64,000 nucleotides of DNA from Magallana angulata (lineage: Eukaryota; Mollusca; Bivalvia; Ostreida; Ostreidae). Position numbers and translations under genes: made by a program. The notes beneath the pieces are model-generated. The model was given only the letters and a program-made list of their open reading frames with translations. It was not told the DNA's origin and did no database searches. Shown here piece by piece: positions 34,701 to 45,546 of this stretch; position 1 is the first letter of the stretch, and each line of letters begins with the position of its first letter. The DNA lies in assembly GCF_025612915.1 (NCBI RefSeq), contig NC_069116.1:40083090-40147089 (forward strand), read 5' to 3'.

Positions 34701-36950
34701 TGAATGTTGTGCATTTGATTGGAAATTGGTGACAATGCACTCTCTGCGTATATAATTAGAAAGAAGTAAGTTTTGAAACAAAATTTGATTAAAATAAGTC
34801 CAAGAAATTTGAACAATTAATGTCAAGGTCATTTTTACTCCATATGTTCATTTCACCATGGATCGGACACAAATTAACCATGCATCGGACACCTTTTTTA
34901 AGTGCATGATTTCATCTAATAATAAGGAGATTATGTGCCCATTCCTTGTGATATTCTTTAAATTTGAAGTAAAATTAATATTTAAAAAATAATTGATACA
35001 AACATTTTCTTCAGACCACTTCAAATTCGAGTTTTACGGACAACGCCTTTTTAGTCCAAAGTTCCTGTAGGAGCTGGCACGATAAAGAACCCCTCATGAT
35101 AAATATTCCTATAAACAGAAGCACTAGTCTAAATTCCTATATGCAGATTTGAGGATTTACATGAAAAGATATCTGAATAGCAATTGAATGAATTTATTTT
35201 TTCCGAACCTTTGTATTTTTGCATTAAAACCAGAAACTGTTATTTTTAATCTCTAATCAGTACTGTATAGCTGTCCGAAGCTTGGTAAATATTGTCCGAT
35301 CCATGGTGAAATAGTTCAACACTTCATTAATTTGCTTTATTTTCTACATTTTTAACAATTTCACAATTATTTCTCCAATAATTAAACAAGAGGAAAACCT
35401 GTAACTTTTAAAACAAGTTTTATTTTTATTTGGACGATATTTGATGCATGAACAAAGGGAAAAACTCAAAGGTGTCCGATCCATGGTGAAATCACCCTAT
35501 CTATCATAGTGACATCTGCATTTTGTGAACAGTTGTGCCATTTAATACCTATATTATAATTAATATAATATTATACAAATCTGGACTAAATACATGTATT
35601 AAGCACCCAGCCCATCGAACCTATAGGTTACTTTCGATTTTATTAACCATTATAGATCATCACAAATCAAACAAGTGTATACAGGTTTAAATTATATTTA
35701 TATAAGATATTGTATAAAGATGAATATCAGCAGCTTATTAAATTATCTATTATAAACAATTGTAGGTATGGGGTATGCATATAGATTTGAGAAAAAAACT
35801 GTTTGGGCATTTTTGAGTGTTCATGAGTGGTAGACATATGGTTTTTGGTAGGTATGTCCACTTGTCTTTCAGTCTACTGGCATTTGTAATTTTAACCTTC
35901 ACCATATCTTGTGAATTTACAACATAAAGACTTCATATCTAGCCAAGAGAAAAATCAAGGTTAGAGATGAAGGCTCAATCACTACCATTCAAAAAATCTT
36001 AAATTCCTTCTGTGAAAATTTGTCACCAACCTGGTCAAAGAATTTCACAAACACATTTTTTCTTATTATATATCTGGATTGGATGGTACTTATTCTATTT
36101 GCGCCCAACACTTACCCATTTCACCAACAGCCAAACCTCTGGGCTGAGGGTTGAGACGAGAAGGCTCTGATCTAGACATGGGAAGAGAGGACGTCGAAGG
36201 TCCGCTGTATATCATTGAGCTGGAACCTAATGATTCCATAGATGAGGAATTTGAATTTGAATTTTGACTCCCAACAAAGGAAGATTGCGTTGCTGTGATA
36301 TTCCTTGACCGTGGTCTTGAGGCTGGGTGGATTTCTTCTCGTGTCTGATTGGTTGCTTGAATTGGTATAGATGAAAAAGGTTCTTTCTCTCTTCGAAGAA
36401 TTTCCTCATTTTTAACAATTTGATCAGCTAGGAATGGGTATCCTGATTTTTTTAAAACATCAAGAAACTTAAGGTAAGCGTCAGGCCCTCTTCTTACCAA
36501 ATCGTCTAAGAGGCGGCGAACTTTGTCAATGCGTGTACGTTCCGACTGTTTAAAAGATAATAGGCTAATGTCCAGTAAAGATGTCGTGTGATGAAAATCA
36601 GTAGAATATATAACTTGTGGTTAAAATGGCTAAGAGATCATAAGTTAAAAATTAACTTATGATTAAATTAACTATGTATCATTAAACTTATAGTTTAATT
36701 TTAATGAAAATCAGAAGGCGTATACCGTAAATTGGGCCAATGTAGGGTTCGGGGTTGTCTAATAATAAATACTTAATTACACTGAAATGAAACACGTGAA
36801 AACACAGTCACAACTCACCATGATATATTCCATCATAAGCTGAGTGAAAATGTCCTGGCTCAAAAGCTCATCACAAACGTTGTTCACGTCCAAATCTTTA
36901 ACAAGCGCCACACGTGTGCGGCGCAGGGCGTCCTTGTGGATCTGATCCAT
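28722..36950 (-). CDS. CASP2: CARD-containing initiator caspase, caspase-2-like
   Basis: Nine coding exons on the minus strand: 36819-36950, 36116-36545, 33702-33839, 33350-33423, 32449-32619, 31745-31970, 30031-30174, 29748-29857 and 28722-28844 (1548 nt, 515 aa, all phases consistent). The CARD occupies about residues 1-90 (MDQIHKDALRRTRVALVKDL...RRGPDAYLKFLDVL). A Ser/Asn-rich linker to about 255 follows, then p20 with the HERSGTEQD substrate-pocket Arg at about 285, LSHG with catalytic His about 343, and the active-site pentapeptide NACRG with Cys about 388. The p10 part has GSWFIQEFVEVF and VLDMLTE. NCPSLxxKPKM before the active site and GSWxI resemble caspase-2. The pentapeptide has Asn where caspases normally have Gln. 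Role: self-processing cysteine protease of apoptosis or stress signalling, recruited through its CARD. Introns carry a foldback element and a TIR element. Confidence 0.9.
30740..30935. repeat. Imperfect inverted repeat in caspase intron
   Basis: GTGCGGTCAGACGATACGA near 30754 is roughly inverted by TCGTACCGTATGACCACC near 30826, with further AATCGACTTT/AAGTCGATTG motifs. Probably a decayed short element; ends uncertain. Confidence 0.35.
31452..31562. mobile_element. Perfect foldback element with 7-bp target duplication
   Basis: Two 50-bp arms (31452-31501 and 31513-31562) are exact reverse complements around an 11-bp loop. Ends are CACAGGGGC...GCCCCTGTG. TTCAGAC flanks both sides (31445-31451 and 31563-31569). 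It lies in the caspase intron between the NACRG exon and the next exon. Confidence 0.85.
34454..35497. mobile_element. ~1.04-kb TIR element with seven ATCGGACA-type motifs
   Basis: Ends form an imperfect inverted repeat starting GGGTGA and flanked by TA on both sides (34452-34453, 35498-35499). CCATGxATCGGACA or its complement occurs at about 34464, 34486, 34855, 34878, 35271, 35292 and 35472, with the motifs facing inwards from each end. No coding capacity was seen, so it would be non-autonomous. It sits inside the long caspase intron 2. Confidence 0.6.
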
Positions 36951-39714
36951 GTCAACAGCGCTGTTTCACATCACTGACATGTAAAATTCTAATCAAATTT
37001 AACTCAGAGTGATCAAATTTTTACTTTCGAATTCGATCGTCGATGGTGACATTTTTGTCGGCCATGTTTTCTAAAAATAAACGGGAAATTCCAAGTTTCG
37101 TTCAACTGGGTACTAGAGAAGTCGTACATTAACTTACTCGGCCTGCGACTCGGCCTATCGGAGCCTCGGACGATTTCGAATTCAGCAAATACTCAAAAGA
37201 GAATCAAATACAAAATCAAACAAATTATATATGTTTGACAAAATTGTGAAACATATTTTACTATATGTAGCATCCACAAACACAGTCACGTCATAACGTA
37301 ACGCTATGTGACTCTAAACAAAATTAAGTGTTTTTAAACAGCAAATTCATAAGCTTGTATTCACTCAATAATCATAGAACAAAAATATTTGTGAAATGAT
37401 TTACCTTAAAATACTTAGTGTACATGTATGTATTTAATTTTTATTTGTTGACGTTTTGACGTCGTTTTTGTCAACGGGACGTTGGCGTAGGAATACGTTC
37501 AGTAAATCCGAGGTGCGGAATAATAAAGGGATTTGGATATCCAATAAAAATCAAAAGAGCATGATTAAAGAAAGTGTACATTACAATCCAATTGAACTTA
37601 TTTTGATTTGTGATAATAATTATCTTGTATATATGCGATTATTAAAATAAATAGTATTCCCAAGAAATGGTCACAAAGAATAACATAAGCACTACTTTTT
37701 GCGGTCTATTTTTAGTAACAATATATGACCAAAGAATTCCAAAATGTCATTTTCTTTTCATACTTTCTCCAAGCTTTAAAATGATATATCACACTTGTGG
37801 AAAATATCTGATATAAAATTTGACTTGTGGATACTACTATATGGATGTAAAGTTTAGTGATTTGGTAATATAGCACTGGTTGAAAAGTTACATCTGATTT
37901 TGTAAACATATCTTAAACCTTTATAAAGTCTCAGTCAACACCAAATTATAAGGTTTACGGGGAAATTGGCCTGGACGATACCCACTAATAATTAATGTTA
38001 TATTCCGCATTAGGCCTATAGCATTTTGGAGTAAACTTGTCTTTTCTAAAAATAATAATGTTTCGTCAAAACTACAATAATATGCAATGGGTAAAATGAA
38101 CAGACCCTGGTTAAATTCATTGTTAAAATATTGAATGATTGTGGTCTATCTTAATTTATTTTGTGTCAACAAAATGTAAATATCCAGTGGCTTAAGAAAA
38201 CTGTTTTTCATATACTGTAGACCAATTCAAGCAGTCATGGAATAGTGAAATGTATAATTCATTAAAAGTATTAACTATAGAATTTTTAAAACCACGTTAT
38301 CCTTGGTAAAATACTTTTTAGAACTGCACTTTCAAATATCAGAATTTTTTTTTGTACTTTTAGAACAAGTAATGCTAAATTGCCTATAGAACGAGGTAGA
38401 TGGTATGATATACCTCGTGAAAACCCGTATATGTACCATATGCAACTGTAATGAGATAGGAGATGAATTTCATCATTTATTTGTACAGATATATAACAAT
38501 TAAATATAAGAGAGTTTTATACATACCTTCATACTTCTACACACACCCAAATGTTTAAAAATTTCAACAACTCTTTAATACTAATAATAAAAAATTGCTG
38601 ATTAATCTGTGTAAATTCATTAAAGTTATAATTGAGAGAGATAGCTCGCTAGGTTTTTTGGTTTTTTTTTATTTGCAGTTTTTCATTTTATAATGCACTG
38701 TACATATAACACGCTTAGTTAATTGTCAATCATTTTTTCCCTTTTTTTCACTATTGTATTGTCACTCTCCAATGCATGCAATGTATGTATCATATGTATT
38801 ATTGTTCAATTGATTCTTCTCAACACCGTAATTTATGCAGTTCAGAAAATAAAGAAATTGTCATTGTATTTTGTTGAAAATAATAAAGTTGTTTTTATTC
38901 ACACATTTTATTTTTAAAATGATATTACATGTTGTACATTTATCATAGATCTCAAAGCGGAAGTTCATCAACTGGAATGATATATCAATATCAGGACATG
39001 TACTAGAATTAACCAGTACGACAGAAATAAACAAAAGCCCCATTTTGTTAATGAAAATTTCAAATTTTTGGTTATATAAAACAGAAAGCAAACTTATCTA
39101 TAATATTTGTCATTTACATAGCAATTGTATATATGTTAGTAATAGAAGTCAAATCCGTTTATATTCTAGAACTTGTTTTTATTTACATATATACGTCTAT
39201 GGATTTTTACAATTAATCACAATTACATGTATAAACCTACACGTCAACATGATTTTCTTGAATTTTGATTTACTTTTCTTGCATATTAACCTAATTTATC
39301 TTGAATTCAATATGCATGTAAGGGGCCAAAAAAAAATGCCAGCATAATTTTTATAAGAATTCTGTTTAATTCTTTCTTGTATACTTATAAATTTTGTAAA
39401 TAAACAATTTAGTTACCACTCTTGTTAAATTAAGAGTGACGAAAGAGCTATATATATAGCACTGTTGAAACATGCTGGGTGATCCATCGACAGGCCACCA
39501 CTGCTGACCATTCAACAGAAGGAAAACATGATTCAGGCTCGAAATACTTGGAAATTTTCTTGGTGTACTGCTGCCATTCTTCGAATTCTCATTTGGAAAT
39601 CCAATGGTAATTTATATTCGGAATGTCTTAAAGTCTATATCGGTAAACCAACAAATTTTCTGAAATTTAAAGACAGTTTTATGATTGATATATGTATGCC
39701 GTGTATATACAAAC
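36951..39714. other. Intergenic upstream of the caspase
   Basis: Positions 36951-37150 should hold the caspase promoter and 5'UTR; no TATA box is clear. The remainder is AT-rich with only short open frames that have no recognisable features. Confidence 0.45.
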
Positions 39715-41140
39715 AAGAGGCCCATGGGTATTATCGGTCACCTGAGTAACTGCAGTGTGGCTTTTGCTATATATATTCACGTGCATTATAATTACAGGGC
39801 TAATTAAATCTTTTTTATTATTCCGGGATTGTTTAATCCAATAAACTTTCTAAATTCTAAATAAAAAAACCAAAACTTAAAATTATAGCAAAACATACAG
39901 TTACATAATTGGAAAAAAATCTGAAGTACGAAAAATTATCGGTCGAAATTACTGCACCCTACCCCTTATAATCATTAGAGCTCTGCCCTATTACCCGAGC
40001 CCTTGTTCCAGGGACCATGAAATTCATAATTTTGGAAGAGGCACTCTTCATCATCGCAACTTTGTACTTTATTCATCGGATTAATAGCCAGGAGCAGAGG
40101 AGAATACTTTCAAAGAATTACTGCATTCGTTTTGAGCCGCATCCTTACACCAGAAACCCTGACCCAAGGGCCACTAAATTCACAATTTTGGAAGAGGCAT
40201 TCTTTCTCATCATAACTATGTACTTGTAAGTTCATCTGCATAATACTTAGGAGCAAACGAGAAGATTCCAAAGAATTAATGTATTTTCACAATTTAATCA
40301 TTAGAGCCCTAACACCAAAACTCCTAATCCAGGGGCCATGAAATTCCCAATTTTGGAAGAGGCATTCTTCCAGATCATAACTATGTACTTTGTTCATGGG
40401 CTGAATACCAAGGATCAGAGAAGAAGATTTTGAAGAATTAATGTATTTTCACAATTTAATCATCAGAGCCCCACCCTAACACAAGAACCCCTAACCCAGG
40501 AGCCATGAAATTCACATTTTTGGATGAGGCGTTCTTCCCTATTATAATTATGTACTTGTACATAGATCATGGGCTTAATACCCAGGATTAGAGGAGAAGA
40601 TTTTTAAAGAAATTATGTATTTTCACAATATACATGTACTCATTAAAGCCCCACCCTAACACAAGAAACCCTGACCCAGTGGTCATGAAATTCACAATTT
40701 TGGAAGAGGCATTCTTCCCCATCATTACTATATACTTAAATCATGCTTAATATCCAGGAGCAGAGGAGAAGATTTTTTTTATGAATGAATGCATTTTCTC
40801 TATACAAATAATCATTAGAGCCCAGTCTCAACACCAGAACCTCTGACCCAGGGGCCATAGAATTCACAAGTTTGGTAGAGAGCTTAATGCTTATTACAAT
40901 CATGCCAGTAGTTTGACTGCTTGATGTCCATGAGTAAACAAGAACATTTTTTTTAAAGATTGCATTAACTTTTAGCCCGACCCCATGGCCCCAGGGGAGC
41001 AAGTGCCATGAATTTTTTCAGAAATCATTCAATCAATCTATCTAAAAAAAAAAATGTTCAAAAGTTTACGAACGACATACTACGAACGACGACGGACATA
41101 ACAGATAGCAATAGGTCACCTGGGTGACTCAGGTGACCTA
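39715..41140. repeat. Element with ~165-bp tandem units flanked by GGTCACCTG motifs
   Basis: Six to seven diverged units, each containing CATGAAATTCACAATTTTGG, GAAGAGGCATTCTTC, a CAGGAGCAGAGGAGAAGA-like phrase and TTTTCACAATTTAATCAT. Unit landmarks fall near 40017, 40178, 40339, 40505, 40682 and 40855. The left flank has TCGGTCACCTGAGTA (about 39737) and the right flank has a palindromic AGGTCACCTGGGTGACT...GGTGACCT (about 41114-41138). This is the architecture of mollusc dispersed elements with a tandem core (inference). Confidence 0.65.
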
Positions 41141-41420
41141 AAAAATCGAAATGGAAAAAATTATCACCGACAGTTTCAGCCTCAAAGGACTTTTTTGTTA
41201 TTCATAACCACATTTGGCATATTCAATAGGTAATTATTCCATCTATTTTCAAATATAAAATGTAGAAAAAATCATTTGAGTGTTTATTATTAAAACATGT
41301 ACCTTTGTCAATGATCAACATCCATGCCTGTTTGATTTGAGGTGGTGCTAAGGTTTAAATCAATCATGTCATCATCTTGGGATATTGTTGAACTGGAAGC
41401 TGCAAGTTTTATCTGTTATC

Positions 41421-41518
<98 letters not shown>

Positions 41519-41985
41519 GATCGATCGATACTTATTTAATGATCACGTATCTATCTATTATGGTTGATAAAGTTAATCACTGAAACTAAGAAAAGGAAAT
41601 CGTTGATTACTACTTATCTTTGTATTTTTTTTTTCAAATACTATTTTTTAATTTTATTATAAGAATTTGTGAATGACTCTTGTAAAGTGGAGTAGATTTG
41701 CAAACATTACAGAACGTGCAATCCTAGTAGCTACGTGTCATCATATATCAGCAGTTCATAAATGTCTACAATTTAAACTCACCAAGTTAAAAAATTAATC
41801 AATACTAAAGTGCTGTTGCTATGGAAATAGTTGTACCATTAAAATCAATAAAAATTCAATTACAAAAAAACTTAACTCTATACTATCACCTATTATTTTG
41901 TCGAAAGAGCTGCAAATTAATGATTAATTAATATATTTATATAAAATAGAGAAAGTAAACAATTGTGCTTTATAATAGCAATCTG
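41141..41985. other. Intergenic with tetranucleotide microsatellite
   Basis: No gene seen. The notable item is the (ATCT)n tract listed separately. Confidence 0.5.
41423..41530 (+). repeat. (ATCT)n microsatellite
   Basis: About 24 uninterrupted ATCT repeats, ending in a short (GATC)n run. Confidence 0.95.
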
Positions 41986-43539
41986 TCAAATCTCAAACTT
42001 GCCCATTTCATGAACTGTCACCTCGTCTTGAGGTTGAGGCTTGAAATAGGGCTCCTCTGACTTGGACTGTTGGGGAATGTCTTCGGACGACCTGTCGGAT
42101 GTTAAGTCAACTCTAAATGATTCTAAAGAATTGGAATTCGGATTCAGATGTTGATTATCAATGGTAGAAGATTGAGCAGCACTGTCATTTCCTGATTCAA
42201 GTGGCCGAGACGAGGGTACTGTATTGGTGGCTGTCTGCATAGGACTCCCCCTTTCTTCACTCTTTTTCCTCTTTTCCCTTTCTTTCTCTTCTATTTCCCT
42301 GCGAACAATTTTCTCGTTTTCTACAATTTTACTTGCAAGGAAATCGTATCCAGCGTTCCTCAGAGCCCAAAGAAAGCCATGGTAAGCATTGGAACCTCTC
42401 CTGGAAAGATCGTCCAAGAGGCGACGAACCTTGTCCATGCGTGTATGTTGGGCCTGTTTATTAAAAGAATGTAAACTTACAAGTCCTTTTAATTCGTTAC
42501 AGACTATAAAAAAACCCATTAGGACATGCGATAAAGTATGGTCTAATTTAAGGAATAAGGAATCATTTTCTGAGCATTATAAGGTGCATGATAATTTTGG
42601 CCGGGGCGTGATCAAATCCAATAAAGCCCGAAGGGCTTTATGATAGATTTGATCACGCCCCGACCGAAATTATCACCTCATAATATTCAAAGAGTGATTC
42701 CTTAATTATTACTTATATTTATAATTTTAAGCCATCGTGCGATTAAATTTTTAAATATAAATAAGCAAACCCCGCTGGCGCCTCAATTTGGCGTCATTTG
42801 AAGTTATGGGTTATATAGTACAAAATCGATACGTAGTGTTATCACAGGCAAAGGCACTGGAAATGTAAATATTTAAGGGATAAGGGGTCATTCTTTGAGT
42901 ATTATGAGGTAATAATTTTCGGGGCGTGGTCAATTCCAATAAAGTCCGAAGGGCTTTATGATAGATTTGACCACGCTCCGACCGAAATTATCCCCTCATA
43001 ATATTCAAAGAATGATTCCTTATTACTTATTTTTATATTATTTCAAATTTCTACACTTTAAAACAACATAGATTAAAGTCACTATCTTTTCATGTAGCAC
43101 ATGCTATGTATTACTGTACGCGGCTCAGCCAATTCTGTTTTTCGGTTTTGCTATAAGACACGCCCATTTTTGTCGCTCATATTTTATGAAATTATTAGGT
43201 TTTGGGCTTCAAAATTGATTCGTAATGTTATCGCAGACAAAGACAGCAGAAAATGTACATATAGCATTATAGATCCGCTCACATAGATCGAGATATTATA
43301 TGTAGCGACGAACGACCCATAGAATGTATTGTCGGCCATTTCAAATTCGTTAATGACAAGTTTATTTCAAAGTATTCACCTACTGATATAGCAACAAAAC
43401 TTACCACTATATACTCAATCATAAGCTCAGTGAAAATGCCCTGGCTCAAAAGCTCATCACAAATTTCGTCGTTAACGTCTAAGTCTTTGACTAGTTCTAC
43501 TCGAGTACGGAGTAAGGTTTCTTTGTGAACTTGATCCAT
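41986..43539 (-). CDS. CARD-only protein related to the caspase prodomain
   Basis: Two exons, 43405-43539 and 41986-42453 (200 aa including readthrough to the TGA at 41986). They correspond one to one with caspase exons 1 and 2, sharing MDQxHKxxLxRTRVxLVKDLDV, the MDKVRRLLDDL helix and the HEMG/GEMG end. The CARD spans about residues 1-92, followed by a charged EREKRKKSEERG segment and a Ser/Gln-rich tail. At the position where the caspase has the donor G|GTAAGT, this gene has G|GCAAGT. No catalytic exons follow on the minus strand before the caspase itself. Either the transcript reads through to the TGA, giving a CARD-only product, or the GC donor splices to an exon I cannot see. CARD-only proteins are known regulators of caspases in vertebrates; that role here is inference. 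Confidence 0.72.
42557..42703. mobile_element. Foldback MITE, copy 1, in CARD gene intron
   Basis: Inverted repeat from AAGGAATCA to TGATTCCTT, with inner arms GGGGCGTGATCAAATC / GATTTGATCACGCCCC and a central AAAGCCCGAAGGGCTTT. Confidence 0.75.
42882..43021. mobile_element. Foldback MITE, copy 2, in CARD gene intron
   Basis: Same family and structure as the copy at 42557, diverged (GGGGCGTGGTCAATTC on the left arm). Both lie in the single intron of the CARD-only gene. Confidence 0.75.
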
Positions 43540-45411
43540 GATAACGGCGTTTTAAACAGTTTAAATATAAATCTCTTTCACATACAAGTTCCATTTATTG
43601 AATTCAATTGCAATTCTTGTCGTTTTTAATGTATGTCTTTGAAGAAAAAAAAGTAAACCGCGACCGCATACTTTCACACCTGAACGATGCCAGAATTGGG
43701 GCTGAAAACGTATCAGGGTCAACAATGCTGTACATTTTATAAAAATTCTTGACATATATCGTAAAATGTAAATACACATATATGTATACGGACTCCGGGG
43801 TTTCTTTTTTAGCTTGTAGAAATCCGGGGGGGGGGTTGTTTTTTATTTTTTTATTTTTAGAAATATGTAGGTTACATTTTCATTATCAACAATTTGCGGT
43901 GATATTTAAAAGTAAAAGGTCACCTGAATTTGGTATTATTTTTCAGTGAAGGATTTTTTAAACATGACCCTTAATTTCGGAATCATATGAAATATCTATT
44001 TTGAGTAGAGTCACACTCGAAACTCTTTGACTTTCGCACTGCTAAGATTGGTTCAGTAATCTGAAAATACGTGGTCCAGTTCCATAGAATCATAGTTTAA
44101 ATGCATATCTATCGAGTATTTTCTCCTCTATTTCTTAAGAAAGCCGATGGTGAATTTCGAAGAATTTGATAATAGGCAATATTTATTTGTTTCATTGATC
44201 AACTATTACCCATTATAAGCTGCTAGATTTATAAACTCTGCATGCTTACCAACTCAGGAAAAATAATATTCAAAAGTATTAAAATGTGTTAAAATATTGT
44301 ACATCAGAAATGTAATTTATCAATGTCCAAAGGTTAATAAAATATAAATTTGAAATCATGCATGTATTAAGTTACAATTGTATATAAATTGCAATTGACT
44401 TAGAGGTGAAAAGGGCCGAGTGCAAATTACGATATATATTTTGTATAGATCTAATATATATGTCATGCACAAATTCACTATAATAAACAATTACTTACTT
44501 ACGTATTTTATTTACTCTTTACAACAAATTCATTAATTTTCTTAAAGAAAGGTGTAAATATAAACAATAAATGCCTTTCTTGATAATTCATACAGGCTAT
44601 AAAGGTAGAAATCATTGCAGAAAAAAAATATTAACATAGTCCGCTAACACGGGCTTCCTGTATACAATCATGTATTTTTTCTGCTACCTTTATTCCCGCA
44701 TGTTTCGCCAAAGAAAGCATTACATTGTTTAAAACTTCTAATCATTTACATAGTTACATAAAATATATGAGTCGTTTATATATTCGATATAAAGTTGTAA
44801 TGTGTTCAAATATGCGGAAGAAATATCGTACAGAGTTAATAGGATTTTAACCATGAGGATAAAGTTTACAAAACATGTACATGTATTTATACATGTACAA
44901 TGTAGATCTGTCGCAGAACGGGACCGAGAAAAGTACCGGTACATACTACATCAGATCACTGGCTTTTGCCATAGGCGTCGGAACCGGGGGGGGGGGGGGG
45001 GGGGGCTAGGGGGGGGGGGGGCTTAGCCCCCCCACTTTTTTTGCAAAGTTAGACCTAACCATTAGAAACTTAGCATGATAGAGGGTTCACCCCCCCCCCC
45101 CCCCACTTTTTCTCTGAGGATTAGTCTAGCCCCCCGCCCCCACTTTCAATTTGCTTCCGACGCCAGTGTTTGCAAACTGGTTAGCGTCAGAATATATTCT
45201 TTGCTTTGATTGATACTCTAGTGTATATATCCTTAACTAATTAACAATTTTTAATTGTCAATAAGTCCATTATACTAAGTAATAGTCATTGATCCACTGA
45301 CTATCAAATATTGTTAATTAGTAAAAGACAAATATTTAAAAGGGAAAATACATGAACTGTGCAATGATTTTGTTTTTCATTATATACAGCAGACATATCA
45401 CCGAAACTCAC
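43540..45411. other. Intergenic with a G/C-run inverted-repeat element
   Basis: No gene supported. At about 44971-45166 GGCGTCGGAA and TTCCGACGCC bracket G- and C-runs and two GCCCCCCC(C)CACTTTTT-type blocks, probably a short TIR element. Confidence 0.5.
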
Positions 45412-45546
45412 CACAATGTATTCAATCATAAGCGGACTGAAAATATCCTGGCTCATAAGTGCATCACAAAGTTCATCGCTCACGTCTAAATCGTTAACGA
45501 GTACCACCCGTGTCCGGAGTATGGCGCCTTTTTGGACTGGATCCAT
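45412..45546 (-). other. Lone CARD first exon (caspase/CARD family)
   Basis: 45 codons from MDPVQKGAILRTRVVLVNDL to MIEYIV, followed by a GTGAGT donor at 45411. Length, phase 0 and splice site equal those of exon 1 of the caspase (36819-36950) and of the CARD-only gene (43405-43539). No exon 2 equivalent lies between it and 43539. It could be an alternative first exon splicing into 42453, or a remnant of a further duplicate. Confidence 0.6.

Noticed and set aside
41342-41567. Open frames of repeated Ile-Tyr-Leu-Ser
   Set aside because: Translation of the ATCT microsatellite.
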